Positions 45,879 to 54,633 of a DNA stretch of 64,000 bases are shown one piece after another. Made by a program: the position numbers and the translations under genes. Position 1 is the stretch's first letter. Each line of letters starts with the position of its first letter. Source of the DNA: Pyxidicoccus parkwaysis (GTDB lineage: Bacteria; Myxococcota; Myxococcia; Myxococcales; Myxococcaceae); assembly GCF_017301735.1 (NCBI RefSeq), contig NZ_CP071090.1, positions 10,654,001 through 10,718,000 of the forward strand, written 5' to 3'. Under the pieces are notes generated by a model. It was not told the origin of the DNA, made no database searches, and saw only the letters and a program-made list of their open reading frames with translations.

Positions 45879-46904
45879 TCAACGTTTGAGCGCCAAGGAC
45901 AGCGCGAAGTCGCCCGCGGTGTCCGTCCACCACTCGGTGAGGGTGAGCCCGGCCGAGGCCAGCTCCGCCTCCACCTGCTGCTGTCTGAATTTACAGCTCA
46001 CCTCGGTGCGCAGCACCTCGCCCTCGACGAAGTCCACGCGCCGCCGCAGCGTGGACAGCCACACCGACTGCGGGCGCCGCGACACCAGGCGCATTTCGAT
46101 CCACGCATTGGCTTCGTCGAAGGGCGCGAAGTGCTCGAACGCGTCCGGCTCGAAGTCCGCGCCCAGCTCGCGGTTGAGGACCCGGAGCACGTTGCGGTTG
46201 AACTCCGCGGTGACGCCCGCGCTGTCGTTGTACGCGGCGTACAGCCGCTCGCGGTCCTTGATGAGGTCCGTGCCCAACAGCAGCCCGTCTCCCGGCTGCA
46301 GGCCCGCGGACAGCTCCTTCAGGAACAGCGCGCGCTGCGCCGGCTTGAAGTTGCCGATGGTGCCTCCGAGGAACGCCACCAGCCGCCGCCCGCCGCCGGG
46401 CAGTTGGCCCAGGTGCCGCTCGAAGTCGCCCACCACCGCGTGCACGGTGATGCCCGGGTACTCGCGCGCCAGCGAGTACGCCGCGCGCCGCAGGAAGCCC
46501 TCGCTCACGTCGAAGGGGACGAAGCGTGACAGCTTGCCCGCCTCTTCCATCGCATCCAGCAACAGGCGCGTCTTCTCGCTGGTGCCGCTGCCCAGCTCAA
46601 TCAGCGTGTCCGCGCCGCTCAGCCGCGCCACGTCGCTCGCGCGCGCGAGCAGGATTTCGCGCTCGCGCCGCGTGGGGTAGTACTCGGGCAGGCGGGTGAT
46701 GTCGTCGAAGAGCTGGCTGCCGCGCTCGTCGTAGAGCCACTTGGGAGACAGCTCCTTCGGACTGCCGCACAGCCCCTGGAGCGCCTCCGTCCGCAGCGCG
46801 CGCTTCGCGTCGCCCGGTCGTACGTACACGTCCACCTTCACGCCCGTGGCGCCCTGCGCGCCGCTGCCCGGAGTCCCCGTCGTCTGCGCCGTTCTTACCC
46901 GCAT
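45879..46904 (-). CDS. egtD: L-histidine N-alpha-methyltransferase EgtD
   Basis: EgtD trimethylates histidine to hercynine, the first step of ergothioneine synthesis, using S-adenosylmethionine. The 341-residue protein shows the family motifs PKWLYDERGSQLFDDITRLPEYYPTRRE (in part WLYDERGSQLFD and LPEYYPTR), LIELGSGTSEKTRLLLDA for SAM binding, FLGGTIGN, and NDSAGVTAEFNRNVL, with substrate-binding asparagine and tyrosine. The length is normal. It begins 4 bp after the egtB stop on the same strand, so egtB-egtD form one operon. Confidence 0.95.
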   Translation of the reverse strand: MRVRTAQTTGTPGSGAQGATGVKVDVYVRPGDAKRALRTEALQGLCGSPKELSPKWLYDERGSQLFDDITRLPEYYPTRREREILLARASDVARLSGADTLIELGSGTSEKTRLLLDAMEEAGKLSRFVPFDVSEGFLRRAAYSLAREYPGITVHAVVGDFERHLGQLPGGGRRLVAFLGGTIGNFKPAQRALFLKELSAGLQPGDGLLLGTDLIKDRERLYAAYNDSAGVTAEFNRNVLRVLNRELGADFEPDAFEHFAPFDEANAWIEMRLVSRRPQSVWLSTLRRRVDFVEGEVLRTEVSCKFRQQQVEAELASAGLTLTEWWTDTAGDFALSLALKR

Positions 46905-46908
46905 CGCC

Positions 46909-48252
46909 TCACCTCACGTCCCGTGCACAGCGGAAGCCGGCGAAAATCTGCCGGCGCTGCGGGTAGTCCCAGTTGCGGAAGCCATTGCGCACCGCCACCG
47001 GCGCGCTGGCCCACGCTCCTCCCCGCAGAACCTTGTATTCGTCTCCGAAGAAGACCTCGGAGTATTCGCGATAGGGGAAGGCGACAAAGCCCGCGTACGG
47101 GCGGAAGTCGCTCGCCGTCCATTCCCAGACATCCCCCAACAGGTCCCAGACGCCGTCCTGGCTGACGCCCGCCGGGTAGCTGCCCACCGGCGCCGGGCCC
47201 CACGTGTCGCCGCCCAGGTTGGCGTGCGCCTCCGTCGGCGCCGCGTCGCCCCACGGATGCTCTCGCGGCGTGCCGTCGCTGCCGCGCGCGGCCTTCTCCC
47301 ACTCGGCCTCCGTGGGCAGGCGCTTGCCCGCCCAGCGCGCGTACGCGTCCGCCTCGTACCAGCTCACGTGCTGCACCGGCTCGTCCTTCGGCAGTGGCTC
47401 CACCGTGCCGAAGCGCCGCCGCAGCCACACGTGATTGCCTTGCGGCAGCCAGAACCGCGGATGCCTCCAGCCCTCCGCCTGCGCGATGTCCCAGCCCTTC
47501 GGGTGCCACCAGCGCGGGTCCTCGTAGCCGCCGGCCTCGACGAAGACGAGGTAGTCGCCATTCGTCACCGGGTGCGCGTCCAGCAGGAAGTCCGGCACGT
47601 GCGCGACGAAGGCGGGCCGCTCGTTGTCGTAGGCCCACGCGTCGTCGCTGCCCAGGCGCACCGGGCCGCCGCGGATGAAGACCTCGGACAGCGGCACGGC
47701 GCCGGGACGCGGGCGCGCGCGCGGTGACGGCGGGCGGTACTCCACGGACGTCATGAGCTGCAGCGTGGCGGCGAGCGTCTCCGCGTGTTGTTGCTCGTGT
47801 TGCGCCACCATGCCGAAGACGTAGCCACCCGCCAGCAGCGGCTCCGGGCTCGCGTCCGGCAGCGAGTCCAGGTGCTCACGCACCGCCGCGCGCACGCGGG
47901 CCGCGTAGGCGAAGGCGGACTCGGGCGCGAGCAGCGGCAGCTCCGAGCGCGAGGAGCGCGGATGCCGGAACGCATCGTAGATGGCGTCGAACGCCGGGTC
48001 CGTCAGGGCCGGTGCGCCGAGCGCGCGCAAGAGCCACTGCTCCTCGTAGTTGGCGACGTGCGCCACGTCCCAGACGAGCGGCGACATCAGCGGCGAGTGC
48101 TGCCGCAGCAGCTCCGCCTCCGGCAGCCCGGCGAGCATGCCGAGCACGCGCGCTCGCGCGGCCTCCAGCTCCGCCCAGGCGCGAGCCTTCCACGGCCGTG
48201 CCTCGCCGCCCCCCTGTCCTCGGACCCTGTTGCCTTCTGCGATTCGGGACAT
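46909..48252 (-). CDS. egtB: Ergothioneine biosynthesis protein EgtB
   Basis: EgtB is the iron-dependent sulfoxide synthase that joins hercynine with a thiol donor (gamma-glutamylcysteine or cysteine). The 447-residue protein has an N-terminal DinB-like four-helix domain with iron ligands in WDVAHVANYEEQW and HEQQHAET, and a C-terminal formylglycine-generating-enzyme-like domain (LDAHPVTNGDYL, LPTEAEWEKAARG, VWEWTASDF, LRGGAWA, GFRCARD). The start at ATG 48252 (MSRIAEG) is favoured over a longer reading to 48303. With egtD it forms a two-gene pathway; other egt genes were not seen here. Confidence 0.95.
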   Translation of the reverse strand: MSRIAEGNRVRGQGGGEARPWKARAWAELEAARARVLGMLAGLPEAELLRQHSPLMSPLVWDVAHVANYEEQWLLRALGAPALTDPAFDAIYDAFRHPRSSRSELPLLAPESAFAYAARVRAAVREHLDSLPDASPEPLLAGGYVFGMVAQHEQQHAETLAATLQLMTSVEYRPPSPRARPRPGAVPLSEVFIRGGPVRLGSDDAWAYDNERPAFVAHVPDFLLDAHPVTNGDYLVFVEAGGYEDPRWWHPKGWDIAQAEGWRHPRFWLPQGNHVWLRRRFGTVEPLPKDEPVQHVSWYEADAYARWAGKRLPTEAEWEKAARGSDGTPREHPWGDAAPTEAHANLGGDTWGPAPVGSYPAGVSQDGVWDLLGDVWEWTASDFRPYAGFVAFPYREYSEVFFGDEYKVLRGGAWASAPVAVRNGFRNWDYPQRRQIFAGFRCARDVR

Positions 48253-48537
48253 GACCGCTCCAAGGTAGGGAGGCGCCCCGAGCCGAGGTAACCCCTGGCC
48301 CACCGCCGCCCGAGCCTCCCGTGTGGGACTTCACGTTCCTCCAACGCCACGGGTGGGCTTCTGGATGAACCAGTACGCCCCGCGTTTCCCTGATTCGACG
48401 GGCAGTCTCCGTTTTGAAGCCCAGCGGAAATGTCTGTTGAGAGAGGCGCCCGCCTGGGGAGTTTCTGTCCACTAATGCTGGCTGCAAGCGCGCTGCGGGT
48501 CGCCTCGCGGCTTGCGGGGCTTCTATGCTTCCACTCC

Positions 48538-48912
48538 ATGGGCACCGCAGCGCCGCGCAGGTCCGTGCTCGTCGTGGAGGATGACGAGGACATCCGGGCC
48601 GCCATCGCGGAAATCCTGGAGGGTGAGGGCTACGACGTCGCCATCGCCGCGAATGGCAGCGAGGCGCTCGACGAGCTCCGGCACATGCGCCGGCCGTGCC
48701 TCATCTTGCTGGACTTGATGATGCCGGTGATGAACGGCCACGAGTTCCTCGCGCGCATCCGCGAGATGCCGCTCATGCGGAGCGTGCCGGTGCTGGTGCT
48801 CACCGCCGTCTCCACGGAGGCGCCGCCGGGCGCACGAGGGCTCCTGCGCAAGCCGTTCATCGTCGAGGAGTTGCTGGACGCGGTGCAGCGGCTCAGCAGC
48901 GAGGGCCTCTGA
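48538..48912 (+). CDS. Stand-alone response regulator (receiver domain only)
   Basis: This 124-residue protein is a single receiver domain: acidic pocket VVEDDED (residues 12-18), phospho-acceptor Asp59 in LILLDLMMPVMNG, switch threonine in VLVLTAV, and the conserved lysine in LLRKPF. No output domain is present, as in many myxobacterial motility and developmental regulators. The start is the ATG at 48538. No cognate kinase is adjacent; the orphan kinase at 31.7-34.1 kb is far away and any link is speculative. Confidence 0.93.
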   Translation: MGTAAPRRSVLVVEDDEDIRAAIAEILEGEGYDVAIAANGSEALDELRHMRRPCLILLDLMMPVMNGHEFLARIREMPLMRSVPVLVLTAVSTEAPPGARGLLRKPFIVEELLDAVQRLSSEGL

Positions 48913-48924
48913 GGGGCCACCGGC

Positions 48925-49200
48925 TCACGGCCTGCGCGCAACGCGCACCAACGACAGCAGCGTCAGGGTGCGCGAGCGCTCATCCCAGGTGTACTCGAGC
49001 TCCAGCCCGTGCTGTGCGAGGACGTGCCGGGCGATGCCCTGGGCGGCCTCGGGCGCGCGCCCGCTGGCGTCGCCGAGCCCGGCCAGTACTTCCTGAAGGG
49101 CGAGGAACGTCTCCGCCGACATGCGCCCCACCTCGCGCCAGGCCTGGGGCGCATAGTGCACGCGGTGCGGACCCTGGCTGTGTTGGCGAAGCTGCGGCAT
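48925..49200 (-). CDS. Conserved hypothetical protein
   Basis: This is a 91-residue soluble protein ending LTLLSLVRVARRP, with a helical centre (VGRMSAETFLALQEVLAGLGD, in part SAETFLALQEVLAG) and a beta-hairpin-like end (LELEYTWDERSRTLTLLS). Start 49200 (MPQLRQHSQG) is placed where AAAGGAA lies 10 bp upstream; the frame is open further upstream, but that part is low-complexity. No family recognised. It is convergent with the response regulator gene. Confidence 0.55.
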   Translation of the reverse strand: MPQLRQHSQGPHRVHYAPQAWREVGRMSAETFLALQEVLAGLGDASGRAPEAAQGIARHVLAQHGLELEYTWDERSRTLTLLSLVRVARRP

Positions 49201-49711
49201 ACCCGGCGTCGTTCCTTTCCCGGAGCTGTCTCCCTTGCCAACGGCGTGCCTGCCGACCCGCGCCGGGAGTCCGAGGGAATTCCCAGGTATGCGGCGACTC
49301 AGGGTGAAGGAGTTACAGGCTCCGGGCCCGGGATGCGGAAGAAACGACAGCGGAGGGCACGGCGGCGCGCGGCGACATAGCCACGGTGAACGTGCGCGGG
49401 AAGTGGGTCCGCGCGCGGCGAGGTGACCACGAAGCACGTGCGCGGCGAGGTAGCCACGGAGCACGCGCGCGACAAGGGCGTCATCTTGCGGGCCTGTGGC
49501 GCGCCGGCATGAGCACCGAGGTCGTCACGGTGCGGGGAGTGCGCCGAAGTCGTTGCCCCGCCTGTGTTGCTCAGGGCGCGCCGCAGGCGTGCCACTCGGT
49601 GCGGGGAGTGCGCCGAAGTCGTTGCCCCGCCTGCGTGGCTCAGGGCGCGCCGCAGGTGAGCGACTCGGTGCGAGAGAGGGGGCACCGAAGTCGTTGCCCC
49701 GCACGCGTTGC
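49201..49711. other. Intergenic region rich in direct repeats
   Basis: From about 49365 to 49475 there are three diverged copies of a GTGCGCGGCGAGGTAGCCAC-like unit of about 30-40 bp. From 49531 the larger 69-bp repeats begin (listed separately). No gene is supported. Confidence 0.6.
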
Positions 49712-49740
49712 TCAGGGCGCGCCGCAGGCGAGCCACTCGG
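49531..49740. repeat. Three 69-72 bp tandem repeats including a gene 3' end
   Basis: Units span 49531-49599, 49600-49668 and 49669-49740. Each has CGAAGTCGTTGCCCCGC, then TCAGGGCGCGCCGCAGG(C/T)G and CACTCGG-like ends. The third copy's right half is the 3' end of the heme-lipoprotein gene with its stop codon (49712-49714, minus strand). The others are outside the gene. Confidence 0.9.
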
Positions 49741-50107
49741 AGAGCTGGCGGCGCTGGTCGTCCGAGGGACGCGGGTCGTTCAACGGCATGTCGCGATTCA
49801 CGCTGCCGTCCGCGTTGGCGCCGGCCTCTTCGTTCATTTGCTTCGCGTGCAGGCGCACGGACTCGATGCGGTCCCAATCGAAGCCCACGGGTGCGCCGTT
49901 GCGCGCGGCGCCGGTGAGCGTGGAGCTGTGGCATCGCGTGCAGTACGTGTCCAGGAAGGCGCGGCCGAAGTTCTGCTCCGTGAGCTGCGTGCCGCCCGAC
50001 GGGCACTGCACCTCGTTGCCGCCGCCCTCGTCATCGTCACCGTCGCTGCACGCGGGCACGAGGGCGAGGCAGGCAAGCAGGGCCGTCCATCCAGTCGGTC
50101 GCGACAT
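49712..50107 (-). CDS. c-type heme-binding lipoprotein
   Basis: This 131-residue exported protein begins MSRPTGWTALLACLALVPAC, a lipoprotein signal with lipobox cysteine near residue 20, then an acidic Gly-rich spacer. It has one heme-attachment motif CTRCH in FLDTYCTRCHSSTLTG and a later MPLNDPRPSDDQRRQLSEWL whose methionine may be the distal ligand. Start 50107 follows GAGGAG with 7-bp spacing. It resembles short mono-heme cytochromes common in myxobacterial envelopes. Downstream of its stop the 3' end is tandemly repeated. Confidence 0.85.
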   Translation of the reverse strand: MSRPTGWTALLACLALVPACSDGDDDEGGGNEVQCPSGGTQLTEQNFGRAFLDTYCTRCHSSTLTGAARNGAPVGFDWDRIESVRLHAKQMNEEAGANADGSVNRDMPLNDPRPSDDQRRQLSEWLACGAP

Positions 50108-50360
50108 GTGGATTCTCCTCGGACGGGCCCGGGGGCCTGAAGCGGTGGAGGGCTCGCCCGCTCCTCCGGATAGCGGAGTGTGACGGCCCGCTGTCATGGG
50201 TCGACGGGGCCATCCCGCGTCCACCAGCGGACTGCCCGCGCGCCCGCTGGGGAAGCGAAGCCCCGAGCCGTTGCCGCGCTCCGGCTGCCCGCCCGCGTGC
50301 CGCATGCCCACGTTGAGGCCCAGAGGGCCGGGCACGCAGCGGCCCCGGCAAGGAGGCGCG

Positions 50361-50900
50361 ATGGCTCGGCGGAGGTACACCCCCTGGTCGGCGACGAATG
50401 GCCTGTTGTTCGGCGTGGCCGCGGGCGTGGTGCTGGCGCTGGCGGAAATCGTGTTGGCGGTGTCGACGGGGGACAGCGCCCTGCGGCCCGTCCGCATGTC
50501 CGCGGGCGTGGTGCTGGGCCCGCGCGTCTTCACGCCGCTGGTGTCCACCGGCACGGCGCTGCTCGCGGGCATCGGCGTCCACGTGGTGCTGTCCGCAATC
50601 TCCGGGCTGCTCTACTCGCTCCTGGACGCCATGCTGCCGCCGGATGGGCGCGGCCGCTGGGAGTTCCAGTCCGCGGTGGGAATGCTCTTCGGCATGTTCA
50701 TCTGGCTGGTGAGCTTCCAGTTCTTCGCGCGCGGCTACTACCCGTGGTTCCTCGACGTGCCGCAATTCCCCCAGATTGTGCTGCACGCCGTCTTCCTCGG
50801 GCTGCCGCTGGCCATGCTCTTCACCGCGGCCGAGCGCCGGCGCGCGCTGCTGGACGCGACGGAAGCCGCCGAGGCCGAGGCACGCGGCGCGGACCTGTGA
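50361..50900 (+). CDS. Multi-pass membrane protein of unknown function
   Basis: The 179-residue product begins MARRRYTPWSATNGLLFGVA and has about four hydrophobic segments (about 13-35, 60-85, 110-130 and 140-160), with a charged C-terminal tail (AERRRALLDATEAAEAEARG). AAGGAGG at 50350-50356 is a strong ribosome site for ATG 50361. No family is recognised. It diverges from the heme lipoprotein gene across 253 bp, and a small regulator gene follows. Confidence 0.75.
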   Translation: MARRRYTPWSATNGLLFGVAAGVVLALAEIVLAVSTGDSALRPVRMSAGVVLGPRVFTPLVSTGTALLAGIGVHVVLSAISGLLYSLLDAMLPPDGRGRWEFQSAVGMLFGMFIWLVSFQFFARGYYPWFLDVPQFPQIVLHAVFLGLPLAMLFTAAERRRALLDATEAAEAEARGADL

Positions 50901-51146
50901 GGCTTCACACCGCGCGGGCGCCACGGCCCGCTCGGTGTTGAAGCGCGAGGACGCGAGCGGCGCGCGGATGCTGGAATCACGCGCCTCCGCGCAGCGCGCG
51001 CAGGGCCCGCAAGAGGCCGAGATGTGGGGCGGAGCCTTGTTTTAAAAAACGCTGAAGGTATGGTGAAAGTACCCGACCTTGAGGGTTATCTATGGGCCCC
51101 CGAGGGGGCTGGAGCGGGGCCCCTCCTTTCGTGGACTGACACACGC

Positions 51147-51536
51147 ATGGACACAGAATTGGCGAGCATGCTGGGAGCCGCGTCGAGGGCCGCCCGGGTA
51201 CGCTTGGGACTGACGCAGGCCGATGTCGCGGAGCGGATTGGCATGGCGTCGGAGGTGTACGGGCGGCTGGAGCGCGGGCACATGCTGCCCAGCGTGCAGA
51301 ACCTGCGCCGGCTGTGCGTGGTGCTCCACGTTCCGCCGCACGAGCTGCTCGGCCTGGGCGAGGACCTGTCCGCCCCGCCGCCCGCGAAGGACAAGGCGGC
51401 GCCCACGGCCGCCAAGCCCCGCGAGGACGACACCCCGGAGATGCGCCGGCTGATGCGCAACCTGCGCAAGCTGTCCCCCGTGCAGCTCAAGCTGATGAAC
51501 CTGGTGGCTTCGGCCATGCACCAGAAGAAGAAGTAG
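51147..51536 (+). CDS. XRE-type helix-turn-helix regulator
   Basis: This 129-residue protein has an N-terminal Cro/C1-type HTH (about 10-65): SRAARVRLGLTQADVAERIG then EVYGRLERGHMLPSVQNLRR, ending VPPHELLGLGEDL. An Ala/Pro/Lys linker leads to a helical C terminus (EMRRLMRNLRKLSPVQLKLM). The start is placed at ATG 51147, giving MDTELASMLGAASRAARVR; the frame is open upstream to 51024. Targets are unknown. It is convergent with the Ser/Thr kinase gene. Confidence 0.85.
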   Translation: MDTELASMLGAASRAARVRLGLTQADVAERIGMASEVYGRLERGHMLPSVQNLRRLCVVLHVPPHELLGLGEDLSAPPPAKDKAAPTAAKPREDDTPEMRRLMRNLRKLSPVQLKLMNLVASAMHQKKK

Positions 51537-51599
51537 GGCCGCGAGGCGCCAGGCCCCGCGAGGCCGCGCCGGAGCTGGCGGCTCGCGCGGGCGGGGGCC

Positions 51600-53444
51600 T
51601 CACCACTGGTCCACCACCACGTAGTCATCGGTCCGCACCCAGACGGGCTCTTTCGAGGTGGACCCGGGGGCGTGGCGCACCGTCCGGCGTCGCTCGTCGC
51701 CTACCCGGGCGCAGACGGTGATGCGGCTGGCGAACTCCTTCCCGAAGCGGGGGACGTCGGCCTCGAACCACTGAATCTCCGCGTTCTCTCCGTTCACCCA
51801 GGCCCAGCCGTAGAGGATGGTACCGGAGGGAAACGCGCCGGGATTCCGGACGATGCTGCTGATGGCCCCGGTCCTCAGCCCACCCACGAGCACGTCCCCG
51901 TCGACATAGTCCTGGTGGTAGTCGAGCTGGGCCGTGCCGATGAGCGGGAGGCTGTACGTGCCACGGAACTTTCGTAGCAGCTTGTCCATGTTCCTCATGG
52001 CATTGGGAGAGCAGGGCTCGTTCCGGCGGGGATGCTCTCCCACGGGAGTCGCATAGGTCGTGCTCGCGCAGTGGAGGCTGGCGGCCGCGGCCACTCCCGC
52101 GATGCAGGCCGGCAAGGCGCGCTTCACGGCACCCGGGGAGGCGGCGGAAGTCTTGGGCGTTCCAGGTGTCGTAGGGGTCGTCGACATCTCTTCTCTCGTG
52201 TCCATACCTGCATCCGACCATGGCGGCTGCTCTCCGGTGGAGTCTCCCGCGCCTGGACGCGCGCCAGACACCGGAGCCTGGTGCCGCTCTGGCGCGTGGG
52301 ACGCTCCCACGCGCTTCCACCCGAGCAGGGTCAGCAGTCCGAGGAGCACTGCCGCACCCACCAGATGCCAGGAAGAAAGGCGCGGGGACCGGGGGCCGTC
52401 GTGGGCCGTGTCTGAACCGGACTCCCGGTGGGAAGCTCTCTCCATGAGGGGAGAGGGCGGGCCGGGAGGCAGTCCCGGCGCGGGGCTGTTCCGCGACCGG
52501 CCCTTGGGGAGTGGTCCGTCCCCCGGGAACAAGGGCTCATCCCACCGGGGCCCGGCGGCGCGCAGCGCTTCCTCGAAGGCCGCGTGCAGGGACTCGCCGT
52601 GAGGGAATCGCTCCCGAGCGCGCTTCTGGACCAGCCGGAGCGTGATGGCCTCCAGCTCCGCCGGTACTCGGGGGTTCACCTGGGAGGGCAGGGGCGGCAG
52701 GCGCTCCTCGATGTGCTCGATGAGGACTTCCCGGGGCAGGCTCGGTGAGAACGCGGGCGTGCCCGTCAGCACCTCATGGAGCGTGACGCCCAGGGCATAG
52801 AGGTCATCCGTGGCGCGGAACGGATAGCGCGCGTCCGGCCGGTCATGGTGCTCGCGGTGAAAGCGGAGCGCCTCCGGGCTGCGGTACTGCGTCGTTCCGG
52901 GAGGAAGCGTGCTCTCGGTGAGCGGAAGCGCTTCGGCATGGTCCGCGCTGCCGAAGTCCACCAGGACGGGCTCCTCATCGGCGGCGCGCACGAGGATGTT
53001 GGACGGCTTGAGGTCCCGGTGGAAGACGTCGCGCGCGTGCAGCTCGCCGAGGGTCCGGGCCAGCCGGGCGAAGAGCCGCGCCACGCGACGTGCCGACGGG
53101 CGCGCCTGCTTCACCCAGTCGTTCAGCGTGGCGCCTTCCACGAAGTCCATGACGACGTAGTGGTAGCCCGTCCTCACATCCGGCCACCGGCCATGGGCCC
53201 AGACCCGTGCCACGTTGGGGTGGATGGCCTGGAGGAGACAGGCCAGCTCCTTCGCGGCGCGAGCGTCGGTGTGGTTGAGGTCGTCGCTGCCCGGGCCTCT
53301 CAGGGCGAACTTGAGGGCGTGGCGCTGCCCCGCGTGCTCGACCTGGAACACGATGCCGAAGGAGCCCGAGCCCAGCGGCGCGAGGATGTGCCATGGGCCC
53401 ACCGTCATGCCCGGGCGCAGCGCGAGTGGATGTTCCGCCCTCAA
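51600..53444 (-). CDS. Membrane Ser/Thr protein kinase
   Basis: This 614-residue Hanks-type kinase has a glycine loop LGSGSFGIVFQ (residues 24-34), lysine in HALKFAL (about 45), catalytic HRDLKPSN (about 143), VDFGSADHAE and an APE-like YRSPEALRF. A Pro-rich segment leads to one transmembrane helix (about 362-380, VGAAVLLGLLTLLGW). The outside part has a Ser/Thr/Pro spacer and a C-terminal domain (about 480-614) resembling no family I recognise. The DFG is intact. The start overlaps the end of the DUF2381 gene by 4 bp, indicating coupled expression. Expected role: envelope signal sensing. Confidence 0.92.
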   Translation of the reverse strand: MRAEHPLALRPGMTVGPWHILAPLGSGSFGIVFQVEHAGQRHALKFALRGPGSDDLNHTDARAAKELACLLQAIHPNVARVWAHGRWPDVRTGYHYVVMDFVEGATLNDWVKQARPSARRVARLFARLARTLGELHARDVFHRDLKPSNILVRAADEEPVLVDFGSADHAEALPLTESTLPPGTTQYRSPEALRFHREHHDRPDARYPFRATDDLYALGVTLHEVLTGTPAFSPSLPREVLIEHIEERLPPLPSQVNPRVPAELEAITLRLVQKRARERFPHGESLHAAFEEALRAAGPRWDEPLFPGDGPLPKGRSRNSPAPGLPPGPPSPLMERASHRESGSDTAHDGPRSPRLSSWHLVGAAVLLGLLTLLGWKRVGASHAPERHQAPVSGARPGAGDSTGEQPPWSDAGMDTREEMSTTPTTPGTPKTSAASPGAVKRALPACIAGVAAAASLHCASTTYATPVGEHPRRNEPCSPNAMRNMDKLLRKFRGTYSLPLIGTAQLDYHQDYVDGDVLVGGLRTGAISSIVRNPGAFPSGTILYGWAWVNGENAEIQWFEADVPRFGKEFASRITVCARVGDERRRTVRHAPGSTSKEPVWVRTDDYVVVDQW

Positions 53445-54325
53445 TGCGTCACCTCGGGCAGGGGTTGCGGCAAGCGCACTTCCTGCAGCTTCAGGGTGCG
53501 CGAGCCGCCCTGCTCATGGACCTCGATGCGGAGCAGCCCCGCTTGAGCGGCGGGCCGCGGCCGGATTTCCAGCACGAGCCTTCCCCTGATGCCGGGATGG
53601 AGCGTCTGCACATCCAGGTCCATCGCGCGCACCGGGAGCGGCTCATCGGTCTGCTCGCTGTGCACTTCGACCCTGCCGGGCCGCCAGGGTGACTGGCCCT
53701 CGGAGAGGAGCAGGGGAACCTCGAATGCCAGGAGGCCGGGCGCGGCGAAGACGCGCATGCCCACCACATTGAGCGGCGGCGGGCCGTTATCCGAGACGAC
53801 ACGGGGACTCAGCCGCTCCACGGCGATGCCGCTCCCCAGGTCGTGGGAGAAGAGCAGGTTGGAGAACCTCGCCGAGTCCTCACAGCGCGCCTGCACGGCG
53901 GCCACCTGCTCCACGAGGGCCTCGGGCGCGAGCGCGGTGCGGAAGACGCGGACCTGGAGGTCCACCTCTCCGGGCTCGGTCGTGAGGGCGAACGTGGCGC
54001 GGTGGGGGAAGTGGCCGTCCGCGAAGCGCACCGTGAGCGGGATGCGCTCGTGGGGCGTGAGCTCCATGCGCGGCAGGAGGATGAGGGCGCGTTCGGTGAT
54101 GTCGATGCGCTCGAAGCGCTCGCGAGACGCACCCAGCTCCAGGCTGGCGGGGAGCACGGGCGAGTCGAACAGCAGCACGGTGGCGGTGCCCGCGGCGACA
54201 TGGAGCCCGTGGGTGGCCGCCGGGTTCTCCGTGGAGAGGGTGATGTGCCGCTGCCGCATCTGCCGTTCCTCGCCGGGCTCTCCCGCGACCGCCGTCATAC
54301 CTGCCAGGGTGGTGAGAACCAGCAT
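53441..54325 (-). CDS. DUF2381 family protein (myxobacterial)
   Basis: The 294-residue product resembles the DUF2381 / myxobacterial paralogous family of exported proteins often found beside Ser/Thr kinases. It has an N-terminal signal-like segment (MLVLTTLAGMTAVAGEPGEE), then RHITLSTENPAATHGLHVAAGTATVLLFD (in part LHVAAGTATVLLFD), a beta-rich body, and two-stranded C-terminal blocks (LLAFEVPLLLSEGQSPWRPG and LQEVRLPQPLP). Start 54325 is the ATG that gives a clean signal; a TTG at 54349 also reads through. Its stop overlaps the kinase start, so it is probably a periplasmic partner of the kinase. Confidence 0.8.
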   Translation of the reverse strand: MLVLTTLAGMTAVAGEPGEERQMRQRHITLSTENPAATHGLHVAAGTATVLLFDSPVLPASLELGASRERFERIDITERALILLPRMELTPHERIPLTVRFADGHFPHRATFALTTEPGEVDLQVRVFRTALAPEALVEQVAAVQARCEDSARFSNLLFSHDLGSGIAVERLSPRVVSDNGPPPLNVVGMRVFAAPGLLAFEVPLLLSEGQSPWRPGRVEVHSEQTDEPLPVRAMDLDVQTLHPGIRGRLVLEIRPRPAAQAGLLRIEVHEQGGSRTLKLQEVRLPQPLPEVTH

Positions 54326-54633
54326 GACCTGAGGAAATGGTTGGAGCAAGCCCTGACGACCTCCTGGGTCGCTACCCTAACAGGGTGGGGTGACGCATGG
54401 CGACCTGTGAGGTTGGAACCGCCAAAGAGCTCCAGAAGGTGGGCTCAAGGTCCGGAACCGAGGAGAAATGGGCGGGGATTTCCTGTGATGGAGCGGGGAG
54501 TGGCGGCTCCAGGGGCCGCGTCTTGGAGCCTCCGGAGCGCAAAGGCGCGGTAACCCGCGCGGGGCTCACCGCGTAACGGGCACAGCCACCATCACGGGCC
54601 AGGTGCCCGCTCTTCTGTCACGAGGCTCCGTCC
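54326..54633. other. Intergenic region
   Basis: This 308-bp divergent gap lies between the DUF2381-kinase pair and a heme-motif lipoprotein gene. A weak hairpin GCGCGG..CCCGCGC occurs near 54546. No gene is supported. Confidence 0.4.
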
